Positions 1 to 7,392 of a stretch of 12,514 nt of DNA are shown here, piece by piece. This stretch comes from Bacillota bacterium (GTDB taxonomy: Bacteria; Bacillota; Clostridia; Lachnospirales; Lachnospiraceae): positions 1 through 12,514 of the forward strand of contig JAEWRS010000462.1 of assembly GCA_023398855.1 (NCBI GenBank). Direction: 5' to 3'. Position 1 is the first letter of the stretch; each line of letters begins with the position of its first letter. The notes below the pieces were generated by a model. That model saw only the letters and a program-made list of their open reading frames with translations. It was not told the origin of the DNA and did no database searches. The position numbers and the translations under genes are program-made.

Positions 1-334
1 ATTTGGAACTCAGCTCTTCTCTGGCCACACATGCGGATTTATAGGTTCCTGATATACCAGAAGAAAGAGTCAGATGAAGGATGTCTTTTCCTTCCTTTAA
101 AAATGGTTCAAAAAAATTACAGTATTCCTCTACATTTACCTGGGAAGTCACTGGTGTTGCTCCCTTAGCGATCCGATCATAAAATTCCGGAAAAGGTATA
201 CTCTGGCCTAAATCATCTGGATAAGTAACACCATCCATTGTATAGTGAAAACACACATAGGGAACACGGCGCTGTTCAAAAAAATCCTTATTTCTGTCTA
301 CTGTTGAACAGCAGGTTAATATAAAGCTTCCCAT
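1..334 (-). CDS. DegV family protein, N-terminal 111 residues (runs off left edge)
   Basis: DegV proteins are cytoplasmic fatty-acid-binding proteins; in Gram-positive bacteria some (FakB) present fatty acids to the kinase FakA. The open frame starts at ATG 334 with GGAGG nine bases upstream and has no stop before the window edge. Visible family signs are a TSQVN segment at residues 63-67 and HLTLSSGISGTYKSA at 87-101, which matches the DegV signature around the lipid head-group pocket. The usual N-terminal TDSTSDL element is replaced by ILTCCSTVD at 5-13, so this may be a divergent paralogue. The gene begins 34 bp after the PhoR-like kinase stop with no terminator between, so it is probably the last visible member of the phosphate operon. 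The family call is firm; the specific ligand and a FakB role are not shown. Confidence 0.85.
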   Translation of the reverse strand, partial: MGSFILTCCSTVDRNKDFFEQRRVPYVCFHYTMDGVTYPDDLGQSIPFPEFYDRIAKGATPVTSQVNVEEYCNFFEPFLKEGKDILHLTLSSGISGTYKSACVAREELSSK

Positions 335-368
335 ATCTGTACACCTCCAATCATTTGCTGAATCAATA

Positions 369-1793
369 TTAACACATTTTTTCCTGAATTGGAATCTTTA
401 CAACAAATTCTGTCCCCAAATCAAGTTCTGAGCGTACAGTAATCGTGCCATGATAGAAATTTACAATATGTTTCACAATGGAAAGCCCAAGGCCGGTTCC
501 TCCCTGTTTTTTACTCCGCCCTTTATCAACCCGGTAAAACCGTTCAAAAATACGGCTTAAGGATTCTTTTGGGATGCCCATTCCATTATCCTTTACGCGG
601 ATGATCACATTGTGGTCCTCTTCTGTCACAGTAACCCACACCTGGCCACCGGGCTTGTTGTACTTGATTGCATTACTGATGAGATTCCCGAACAGCTCTT
701 TCATCTGCTGTCCATTGGCATAGATGCAAAGAGGCTTGCAGTCTACATGGAGGATGACTTCATGAAACGCTGCCAGAGGTTTTAAGGATTCTGCAATATC
801 GTTCAGAAGAATGGAGAGGCGTACATCATTTTTCAATACCTCTGCTTCTTTTGCTTCCAGGCGGGAGATCATAAGAATATCATTAATGAGATGATTCATA
901 TTCACCGCTTCCTTTTTAATGCGCCTGATGAAGTCTGTTTTTTGTTCTTCATCCTGAATGATCCCGCTTTCCAGAAGCTCTGCATACCCCTGAACCGATG
1001 TGATCGGGGTTTTCAGTTCATGAGAAGCATTGCTGAAAAACTCCTGCCGGATCTGCTTTTCCAGTTCTATCTGATTTAAATATTCTTTTATATTCGTGGA
1101 CATAGATCTGGTTGTTTCTGCAATAATATTAATTTCAGGATATTGGTAGTTCTCAAAGGAAAGATCCGTGTAGTCTCCGTTCACTTTCAGCATCTCCTGA
1201 GAAATTTCCTTTAACGGTTTTGTAATGGATTTGGAAAAGCTGTCTGCTGAAAAGGCTGAATACATGATAGCCAAAAGAAAGCTGAGCCAGATGGCGGGTA
1301 ACAGGAGCATTAAATATTCTTTCATTCCAGAATAGGGAATGGCCATACGAAGAATATAATCCGCACGTGAAGAGAGAATGGCAACATAAAGCATGTTTTC
1401 TTTCAGAGTCTCAGAATAACGTCTGGCCGTGCCTGCCCCTTCTTCAAGAGCCTCTTTCACTTCTTCTCTGTCTAAATGGTTATCCAGCGAGCCAACCGGT
1501 ACATTCCCTGTATCGGCTGCAACACTTCCATCCATGCGTATGATTGTGAAACGGCCTTGATTTTCAGTGAGCGTCTGCTTTAGACCTTCTATCTCTCCAT
1601 CAAGGTAACCGGAATAATCAAGGATCTCATCCATGGCCTTTAACGTATAGGTCATATCTTTTCTGGAATTTTTAAGTAATGCGCTGCTGGAGGCAATATA
1701 AAAAACAGAACTGCTGAGTATCAGCACAACCACAATGATCTGGATAAATTTCTTAAATATCACGCTTCTCATAGAGTTCTCCAATCTGCGCAT
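369..1793 (-). CDS. phoR: PhoR-like membrane sensor histidine kinase
   Basis: This is a two-component sensor kinase that should autophosphorylate on His and pass phosphate to the regulator encoded just before it. In the 474-residue reading: TM1 at about 14-36; an extracytoplasmic domain with RFTIIRMDGSVAADTG at 81-96, typical of PhoR/WalK-type folds; TM2 at about 161-180; a HAMP-like linker at about 183-240; the H-box ASHELKTP with His258; the N-box around Asn374; DNGMGI at 402-407; and GGTGLGLSIV at 431-440. All catalytic motifs are intact. The reading begins one base after the regulator stop. An alternative ATG at 1772 (Met8) has GGAGA six bases upstream and may be the real start, giving 467 residues. 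The phoR label rests on domain layout plus neighbours (Na/Pi transporter with a PHO-box-like array); other PhoR-like kinases share this architecture. Confidence 0.88.
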   Translation of the reverse strand: MRRLENSMRSVIFKKFIQIIVVVLILSSSVFYIASSSALLKNSRKDMTYTLKAMDEILDYSGYLDGEIEGLKQTLTENQGRFTIIRMDGSVAADTGNVPVGSLDNHLDREEVKEALEEGAGTARRYSETLKENMLYVAILSSRADYILRMAIPYSGMKEYLMLLLPAIWLSFLLAIMYSAFSADSFSKSITKPLKEISQEMLKVNGDYTDLSFENYQYPEINIIAETTRSMSTNIKEYLNQIELEKQIRQEFFSNASHELKTPITSVQGYAELLESGIIQDEEQKTDFIRRIKKEAVNMNHLINDILMISRLEAKEAEVLKNDVRLSILLNDIAESLKPLAAFHEVILHVDCKPLCIYANGQQMKELFGNLISNAIKYNKPGGQVWVTVTEEDHNVIIRVKDNGMGIPKESLSRIFERFYRVDKGRSKKQGGTGLGLSIVKHIVNFYHGTITVRSELDLGTEFVVKIPIQEKMC

Positions 1794-1794
1794 T

Positions 1795-2484
1795 CTACTC
1801 TTCCGTCTTTATGAACCGATAACCAACTCCCCGGATGGTCTTAATACAGGATCCGCCGCTTTCTCCCAGCTTTTGCCGGAGCGTCCGGATATGCATGTCC
1901 AGAGTCCTGGTCTCCCCATCATAATCATAGCCCCAGATGTGGTTTAAAAGCTCATCTCTTGTGACCACCTTATTATGATTTTCCATTAAATATTGCAAAA
2001 GCTCAAACTCTTTTAAAGTCAGTTCCACCCTAATGCCATCACAATGGACTTCTCTTGTTTTTTTGTTGAGGCTCAGACAATATTGGTTCAGCTCATTTGA
2101 TGAAGCCTGGTCTCTGATACTGCGGCGCAGAAGACTTCGGATTCTGGCAGCCAGCTCCATAACTCCAAAAGGCTTTGTCATATAGTCGTCGGCTCCGCCA
2201 TCCAGTCCTGCAACCTTATCGAATTCCCTGTCTTTTGCAGTGAGGATCAAAACCGGAATGTCTTTTAATAACTCACTTTTCCGAATTCTGCGGATCGCTG
2301 ACAATCCGTCCATACCAGGAAGCATCAAATCAAACACAGCCAGAGCCGGCTTATCTGCTTCCATGTGCTTTAAGGCTTCCTCCGCCATTTCAAAAGCAGA
2401 TACTTCATAGCCAAAGCCTTCCAGCGCAATTTTAATTAAATCTCTGATGTTGTCATCGTCTTCAATTACATAGATACGTTCCAC
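1795..2484 (-). CDS. phoB: PhoB/PhoP-like OmpR-family response regulator
   Basis: A 229-residue DNA-binding response regulator. The receiver domain (about 1-118) has the acidic pocket IEDDD at 7-11, phospho-acceptor Asp52 in VFDLMLPGMDG, Thr82 and Lys104 in TKPF. The C-terminal winged helix (about 130-227) has LTLKEFELLQYL, RDELLNHIWG and the closing TIRGVGYRF strand typical of OmpR/PhoB proteins. The start is GTG at 2484, with GGAG about five bases upstream; no in-frame ATG fits better. It lies 124 bp downstream of the Na/Pi transporter with no convincing terminator between, and one base upstream of its kinase. The likely target is the 11-bp phased hexamer array in front of the transporter, which would give an autoregulated operon. 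Family and pairing are clear; phosphate specificity is inferred from context. Confidence 0.9.
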   Translation of the reverse strand: MERIYVIEDDDNIRDLIKIALEGFGYEVSAFEMAEEALKHMEADKPALAVFDLMLPGMDGLSAIRRIRKSELLKDIPVLILTAKDREFDKVAGLDGGADDYMTKPFGVMELAARIRSLLRRSIRDQASSNELNQYCLSLNKKTREVHCDGIRVELTLKEFELLQYLMENHNKVVTRDELLNHIWGYDYDGETRTLDMHIRTLRQKLGESGGSCIKTIRGVGYRFIKTEE

Positions 2485-2608
2485 ACAGTCTCCTCTCCAT
2501 TTTCCTCCTCATGCTTTTCATACAGACCCTTCTCATGTTATATGATTCAGGCGTAATGAGATACCTGGAGGAAATCCAGTCACAAAGAAAATAGTCCTGC
2601 AACCTCTG

Positions 2609-4264
2609 CTACATTTCATCTCTCACATAACCAGCGATATTATGAGCATGGTCTGAAATACGTTCCAGGTTGCTCAGGGCATCCAAAAAGATGACTCCGT
2701 TATCTGGTTTACAGGTCTGAGCTGATAAGCGCTCAATGTGACGTTCCCTTAGTTCTTCCTCCAGGCTGTCCACCCGCTCCTCACTCTGGACGACTGCCCT
2801 GACCTCGGACATATCGGAAGCTGCCCTTGCTTTTATTGCATGTTCCAGAGAAAAACGTACTTCTTTTATCATATCTTTTAACTCGATTTCAGCTTCCTTT
2901 GAGAATACGATGTTACGGTTTGCCTTTTCCACTGCAAGCTCAGACAAGTTCTCACAATGATCACTGACCCGCTCAAAATCGCTGACAGTATAAAACAAAT
3001 TTTTAACCAGAAGATGCTGTTCCTCATTTAAAGACTGGTTGTTGATTTTTACCAGATAATCGATAAGTATTTTCTCATAACCATTGATCTTTTGTTCCAT
3101 TTTTTCCACCATCTTTGCCTCTGCTTTGCTGCTGCCAAGCAAAGCGGCGGCAGCTAAGTCTAAGTTTTCCATGGCAGCATAGCCCATATTCACTACCTCA
3201 TGGTTTACGTGTTCTATTGCAAAGGATGGGGTTTCCAGAATTCTGTCATCCAGATGACGTTTCATCTGAGCATCGGAATCCATGGAGGCTTCTTTCTTAT
3301 CTTCCCTGACAAGGATACCGGAGGCTTTAACCAAAAGACCTGCAAAGGGGAATAAAATTATGGTATTGCTCACATTAAATACGGTATGGAAGATGGAAAT
3401 TCCAACACTGCTGATTCGCGAAGCCGCAAAAACAGGATTCAGCCGAAACACAACAAACATGATGCAGCCGAAAATGACAGCACCACTCACATTAAAAAGA
3501 AGGTGGATGACAGCGGCACGTTTGGCCGTTTTATTTGCTCCTATGCTGGAAAGCAAGGCAGTTACACAGGTACCGATATTTTGTCCTAATGTAATGAAAA
3601 TCGCTGACTGCCAGTTTACTATTCCATTGAGTGCCAGAGTCTGTAAAATTCCCACCGATGCTGATGAGCTCTGAATAATGCCGGTCACCACAAGACCCGC
3701 TAAAATTCCAAGCAAAGGGTTTTTGCCAAGAATGGAAAATGCCTGAATGAAAATCGGTGCATTCCGGTAAGGAGTGATGGAATCTGACATAAATGTAAGA
3801 CCTACAAACAGCACACCAAAACCAACAAGAATTTCTCCAATCTGTTTTTTCTTTCCATTTCCTGTAAAAAGGCTTAATACTGCGCCCACGCCAATCAGTG
3901 CAGGAGCAAAAAACTCAGGCTTAAGCATTTCTCCCCATTCGCTCATGGATACGATCCAACTGGTAACAGTTGTTCCTATATTAGCTCCCATAATGATACC
4001 CACTGCCTGGGCCAGATTGATAATCCCTGCGTTAACAAACCCAACCACCATCACGGTGGTGGCCGAACTGCTCTGAATAATAGCGGTAATTCCTGTTCCC
4101 AAAAGCACTCCCATGAGCCGGTTGCTGGTCAGAACTCCTAAAAGCTGCTGCATCTTATGGCCTGCGGACTTTTGAAGTCCGTCGGCCATGGCATCCATTC
4201 CATAAAGGAACATTCCCAGTCCCCCTATGAATTTAAACAGCATTTGTATATCTTCCATTGACAT
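2609..4264 (-). CDS. Na+/phosphate cotransporter (PNaS family) with C-terminal PhoU-like domain
   Basis: An inner-membrane sodium-driven phosphate symporter of the NptA/YjbB type. From ATG 4264 it has 551 residues. The transport core (about 5-320) carries the two inverted QSSSA repeats of the Na/Pi family, at 64-68 (IIQSSSATT) and 198-202 (IIQSSSAS), each followed by a GxNIGTxVT segment. The C-terminal half (about 350-550) is a PhoU-like helical domain with two metal-ligand-like motifs, ERVSDHCENL at 431-440 and ERISDHAHNI at 534-543. The frame is open to an ATG at 4294, but ATG 4264 has AGGAGG five bases upstream. The predicted PHO-regulated -10 at 4306-4311 would also leave the 4294 ATG almost leaderless, so 4264 is preferred. 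The gene heads a likely operon with the PhoBR-like pair. The PhoU tail may gate transport or signal to the kinase; that is inference. Confidence 0.93.
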   Translation of the reverse strand: MSMEDIQMLFKFIGGLGMFLYGMDAMADGLQKSAGHKMQQLLGVLTSNRLMGVLLGTGITAIIQSSSATTVMVVGFVNAGIINLAQAVGIIMGANIGTTVTSWIVSMSEWGEMLKPEFFAPALIGVGAVLSLFTGNGKKKQIGEILVGFGVLFVGLTFMSDSITPYRNAPIFIQAFSILGKNPLLGILAGLVVTGIIQSSSASVGILQTLALNGIVNWQSAIFITLGQNIGTCVTALLSSIGANKTAKRAAVIHLLFNVSGAVIFGCIMFVVFRLNPVFAASRISSVGISIFHTVFNVSNTIILFPFAGLLVKASGILVREDKKEASMDSDAQMKRHLDDRILETPSFAIEHVNHEVVNMGYAAMENLDLAAAALLGSSKAEAKMVEKMEQKINGYEKILIDYLVKINNQSLNEEQHLLVKNLFYTVSDFERVSDHCENLSELAVEKANRNIVFSKEAEIELKDMIKEVRFSLEHAIKARAASDMSEVRAVVQSEERVDSLEEELRERHIERLSAQTCKPDNGVIFLDALSNLERISDHAHNIAGYVRDEM

Positions 4265-4298
4265 AGCTTCCTCCTGATTTTCCTGATAAAACATGTTC

Positions 4299-4377
4299 TG
4301 TAAGCACTATATCAAATCTATGTAAAGTATGATGCACGTAAATGTAAAATTTATGTAAATTTTTGTCTTAATGTAAA
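4299..4377 (-). promoter_or_regulatory. PHO-box-like array of phased TTTACA hexamers upstream of the Na/Pi transporter
   Basis: On the minus strand TTTACA occurs at 4377-4372, 4359-4354, 4348-4343 and 4326-4321. The 4354, 4343 and 4321 copies lie on one 11-bp phase; the intervening slot at 4332-4337 reads GTGCAT and a further CTTACA sits on the same phase at 4299-4304. Gram-positive PhoP sites are known as direct TT(A/C/T)A(C/T)A repeats every 11 bp, and E. coli PhoB sites also have 11-bp repeats, so this matches the expected operator. The leftmost copies overlap the last codons of the dipeptidase gene. The outer 4372 copy is off phase and the 4299 copy may be chance. Confidence 0.75.
4306..4311 (-). 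promoter_or_regulatory. Candidate -10 element (TATAGT) for the Na/Pi operon
   Basis: TATAGT on the minus strand lies 9 bp downstream of the TTTACA at 4321-4326, with no good -35 at 17 bp. This spacing fits an activator-dependent promoter in which the regulator replaces the -35 contact, as at PhoB sites. Transcription would start near 4299, giving a leader of about 35 bases before the ATG at 4264. Confidence 0.45.
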
Positions 4378-5360
4378 ATTTCTTTATAAACCCGAAGAAC
4401 GTTCCCATAAAATTCCGCTTCTATTTCACTTTCAGAAAATCCCTCTTTTTTCATATAAGCTTCCAGCAGAGGCAGATCTTCGGAAGATTTCATCTCCAAA
4501 TTACCTCCGATCCCATCGAAATCTGATCCAAGGCCGATGCACTGGATTCCTCCCACTTGTTTCATATGCTTTATATGGAACATCATATCTTCCAGCCGGC
4601 TTAAAACTCCATCCCCTTTTTTCCAGTCATGAAGAAAGTCTGCACAATAATTGATTCCAGCTACACCGCCCCGTTCCGAAAGCCTTTTTATCATATCATC
4701 CGTTAAATTGCGGGGATTGGAAGCAATGGTCCTGGCATTGGAATGGCTGGCCACAAATGGCTTTTCCGTATAACGAAACACATCTTCGATTCCGGCATCA
4801 GACAGATGGGACACGTCGACAATCATCCCCAGCTTTTCCATCTCCTGTACAAAAGCGATCCCTTTTTCTGTAAGTCCAAGTTCCACTTCCGGCAGGAAAA
4901 TAACCTCCCCATGCTCTTCTTCCATCCGGTTTGGATGACCCAGCTCATTTTTATAATTCCAGGTTAGAGTCGCCATACGAACTCCCAGCCGGTAAAAATT
5001 CCTTAAAAATGCCAATTCTCCCTGACAGACGCCTCCCTCCTCTATCGTGAGCATGGCAGACATTTTCCCTTGTCTCCGGTTATTCTCAATATCTTCATAG
5101 GTTTTTACAATCCCTATCAGATCCTCGTATTTTTCCAGTTCCGTATAAAAAAGATCAACCAGCTTCATGCAATATTCAAAGGGCTGCTTTTGTCTGGCAA
5201 GATTTGTAAACATAGCAAAATTCTGCAGACAGTAATCCCCTTTTTTCATACGATCCAAATCAATATGACAGTCATTTTTTAATATGGAATATTCCTTGCC
5301 CGCCTCTCTGCGGTAAAAAAGTTCCGGGATCGTATCACAATGCATATCAACAACCTTCAT
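4368..5360 (-). CDS. Membrane dipeptidase-like zinc peptidase (family M19, renal dipeptidase type)
   Basis: A 330-residue binuclear zinc dipeptidase, normal length for bacterial M19 enzymes, which cleave dipeptides and sometimes D-amino-acid-containing dipeptides. The ligand set is visible: His7 and Asp9 in MHCDT, Glu108 in TIEEGG, His185 in VDVSHLSD and His206 in ASHSNAR, plus the substrate-binding Asp280 in GLGSDFDG. There is no signal peptide or membrane anchor, so it is probably cytoplasmic despite the family name. The start ATG 5360 has AAAGGA about eight bases upstream. It is a single gene between a terminator upstream and the PHO-box-like region downstream. No hairpin follows its stop, so its transcript may read into the phosphate operon. 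Family assignment is firm; the physiological substrate (peptidoglycan turnover or peptide nutrition) is not shown. Confidence 0.93.
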   Translation of the reverse strand: MKVVDMHCDTIPELFYRREAGKEYSILKNDCHIDLDRMKKGDYCLQNFAMFTNLARQKQPFEYCMKLVDLFYTELEKYEDLIGIVKTYEDIENNRRQGKMSAMLTIEEGGVCQGELAFLRNFYRLGVRMATLTWNYKNELGHPNRMEEEHGEVIFLPEVELGLTEKGIAFVQEMEKLGMIVDVSHLSDAGIEDVFRYTEKPFVASHSNARTIASNPRNLTDDMIKRLSERGGVAGINYCADFLHDWKKGDGVLSRLEDMMFHIKHMKQVGGIQCIGLGSDFDGIGGNLEMKSSEDLPLLEAYMKKEGFSESEIEAEFYGNVLRVYKEILH

Positions 5361-5403
5361 AGTTTCTGTCCTTTCTCATGATCTTTCTGATTTCTACGAC
5401 ACA

Positions 5404-5435
5404 AAAGGAGCAGCTTAAAAACGAGCTACTCCTTT
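5404..5435 (-). terminator. Rho-independent terminator of the exporter operon
   Basis: On the minus strand AAAGGAGTAGCT pairs with AGCTGCTCCTTT, with one T-G wobble, around an 8-base loop, and the RNA continues TTTTGTGT. It lies about 66 bp after the permease stop and about 44 bp before the dipeptidase start, so it should separate the two transcription units. Confidence 0.85.
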
Positions 5436-5448
5436 GGTAACTATGCAA

Positions 5449-5477
5449 ATAGTATCACCAATATGTCATATTTGCAA
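5449..5477 (-). promoter_or_regulatory. Possible promoter between exporter operon and terminator (TTGCAA-17-TACTAT)
   Basis: On the minus strand TTGCAA (5477-5472), a 17-bp spacer and TACTAT (5454-5449) form a 4/6 plus 4/6 sigma-A-like match. If real it could drive the dipeptidase, but its transcript would run straight into the 5404-5435 hairpin. The surrounding GCAAAT/ATTTGC copies (5445, 5470, 5480) are direct and inverted repeats. A chance match is quite possible. Confidence 0.25.
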
Positions 5478-5501
5478 GAATTTGCAGGGAAAATTTGATT
5501 G

Positions 5502-6686
5502 TCACTCACTGCGCAGGGCATCAATGGGATTTAAATTCGCAGCACGATTAGCCGGCATATAGCCAAAGAACAGTCCAATTCCAACAGATACGCTGAAAGA
5601 AACAACCACGGCACCGGGAGTGGGGGGCGCATTCATTCCCATAGCGGTTCCAATAACTGTAGTAGCTGCCGAACCAATTAGAATTCCAACAACACCCCCA
5701 AGAGAGCTGGTGACTGCTGCCTCAATGACAAACTGTTGCATGATGTTGCTCTTTTTAGCCCCAAGCGCTTTCCGGATTCCTATTTCCCTGGTACGTTCCG
5801 TTACTGATACCAACATGATGTTCATAACTCCCACACCTGCCACCAGCAGGGAAATCCCAGCTATTCCGCCAAGCATCATAGACATCATGGCAATCATGGA
5901 ATTTAAGGAATCCAGCAGCTCGCTCATGGCAGTCACACGATATAAGTCATCATTCTTAAATATGTCATAAAGAAACGTGGTAATAGCTTCTTTGGCTTCT
6001 GTTGTATGATCCATATCCGCCGTTGCAAAAACAAAGCTGCTGATATTGGCATTACTGCTCATTTTAGCAGCACAGCTGTAGGGAAGATACAGCACATCAT
6101 CCGAACCGCCTGACTCCAATTCATCATCATCCTGTCTGGAAATCACTCCTGCAATCCGAAAAGAGTATCCATTTATCTTAATTGTCTGGTCAATTGCCTT
6201 TTCAGCTCCTCCGTATAGCTCCCATGCCACATAATAACCGATAACACACACCTTTTGCCTGGATATAATATCAGAGTACTGGAGGAAACGGCCGGTGTCC
6301 AATGTCTGGTCCTTCATATCCAGATACTCTTCACTTACACCAGTCACAGTGGTGGCAGTCAGGGATTCTGTTCCGTTTTTTATGGTGGAAGACAGCGTTA
6401 CCTGAGGAGTCATATGAGCAAAGAGTTCCTTATGCTCATCATAAAATTGATACATCTCATCCACGGACACAGACCTGGAGGAAAGATTGGATACATTAAC
6501 ATTAATCTGATTGGTTCCCATACTGGCAAAGCTCTCTGTCATATAGGACATCTGGCCATTCACAAGACTTACCAGAATAATAACCGATGCCACGCCGATT
6601 ATGATCCCAAGCATGGTGAGAAAGGAACGCATTTTATTGCTCCATATGCTCTTAAGAGCCAATTTAAAGGATTGCAGAATATTCAT
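5502..6686 (-). CDS. MacB/FtsX-like ABC transporter permease
   Basis: The membrane subunit of a MacB-type (mechanotransmission) exporter, 394 residues, usual family length. TM1 at about 21-42 is followed by a large extracytoplasmic MacB_PCD-like domain (about 45-265), then the FtsX domain with TM2 (about 273-295), TM3 (about 323-346) and TM4 (about 358-376). The cytoplasmic loop has TERTREIGIRKALGAKK at about 296-312, the coupling motif of this family, and the protein ends with the typical NPIDALRSE. The start ATG 6686 lies within the end of the ATPase gene (23-bp overlap) and has GGAG six bases upstream, indicating translational coupling. With the ATPase and adaptor it should form a tripartite-like Gram-positive exporter comparable with YknXYZ or YvrONP of Bacillus. 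Substrate unknown. Confidence 0.93.
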   Translation of the reverse strand: MNILQSFKLALKSIWSNKMRSFLTMLGIIIGVASVIILVSLVNGQMSYMTESFASMGTNQINVNVSNLSSRSVSVDEMYQFYDEHKELFAHMTPQVTLSSTIKNGTESLTATTVTGVSEEYLDMKDQTLDTGRFLQYSDIISRQKVCVIGYYVAWELYGGAEKAIDQTIKINGYSFRIAGVISRQDDDELESGGSDDVLYLPYSCAAKMSSNANISSFVFATADMDHTTEAKEAITTFLYDIFKNDDLYRVTAMSELLDSLNSMIAMMSMMLGGIAGISLLVAGVGVMNIMLVSVTERTREIGIRKALGAKKSNIMQQFVIEAAVTSSLGGVVGILIGSAATTVIGTAMGMNAPPTPGAVVVSFSVSVGIGLFFGYMPANRAANLNPIDALRSE

Positions 6687-7371
6687 TTACATCTCCATCG
6701 AAATTAATCTTGCCGTCATGTACCCGTACGACCCGCCGGGCTTCTCTTGCTATGGTGCTGTCATGGGTAATCATAACAATGGTATTACCCTCATCATTCA
6801 GTTTGTTTAAAAAATTTAAAACATCTCGGCTTGTTTTTGAGTCCAAAGCTCCAGTTGGTTCATCTGCTAAAATAAGGGATGGATCTCCTGCCAGGGCCCG
6901 GGCTATGGAAACCCTCTGCTGCTGGCCTCCTGAAAGCTGATTCGGCAGATTTCTCCACTTTTCAGCCAAGCCTACACGCTCCAAAGAATTCAGCGCCTTT
7001 TCTTTCCGCTCATTGGTACCTATCCCTGCATACAAAAGGGGCAGTTCCACATTTTCCAGAAGATTTAATCTTGGCAGCAGATTGTATTGCTGAAATACAA
7101 AGCCAATCATCTTATTCCGGATTTGTGCCAGCTGGTTATCAGACATGCTGCCTACATCCTCGCCTGCCAACAGATACTCTCCGGAAGTTGGCACATCAAG
7201 TGCACCTATAATATTCATGAGTGTGGACTTTCCACTCCCTGACTTTCCTACAATAGCCACAAATTCTCCCCGGCAGATGGTTAACGAAACTCCGTCATTT
7301 GCCCTTACCTCCTCCTCTCCCATCTGATATACTTTATAAATATCTTTTAATTCAATTAACGGTTCTTCCAC
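6664..7371 (-). CDS. MacB/LolD-like ABC transporter ATP-binding subunit
   Basis: The 235-residue nucleotide-binding subunit that powers the neighbouring permease. All motifs are complete: Walker A GKSGSGKST at 42-50, Q-loop FQQYNLLP at 93-100, signature LSGGQ at 146-150, Walker B LILADE at 166-171 followed by the D-loop GALD, and the switch His203 in ITHD. The wording around the Q-loop and ADEPTGALD is characteristic of the MacB/LolD/YknY group. The start is GTG at 7371, preceded by AGGAGG eight bases upstream in the 21-bp gap after the adaptor gene. Its 3' end overlaps the permease gene by 23 bp. It works at the cytoplasmic face of the membrane; the substrate is set by the permease and adaptor and is not known. 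Confidence 0.95.
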   Translation of the reverse strand: MEEPLIELKDIYKVYQMGEEEVRANDGVSLTICRGEFVAIVGKSGSGKSTLMNIIGALDVPTSGEYLLAGEDVGSMSDNQLAQIRNKMIGFVFQQYNLLPRLNLLENVELPLLYAGIGTNERKEKALNSLERVGLAEKWRNLPNQLSGGQQQRVSIARALAGDPSLILADEPTGALDSKTSRDVLNFLNKLNDEGNTIVMITHDSTIAREARRVVRVHDGKINFDGDVNEYSAIL

Positions 7372-7392
7372 CTTTATGACCTCCTGCTCCTG

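Noticed and set aside
2564..2579. Small hairpin (CTGGA/TCCAG) between the Na/Pi transporter and the regulator
   Set aside because: Only 5 bp of stem and no T-run on the minus strand; not a terminator, so the operon is taken as continuous.
3115..4076. Several plus-strand open frames opposite the Na/Pi transporter
   Set aside because: They are antisense to a gene with full family motifs, have no ribosome sites and show no recognisable protein features. The same holds for the other opposite-strand frames across 5620-7819 and 11590-12460.
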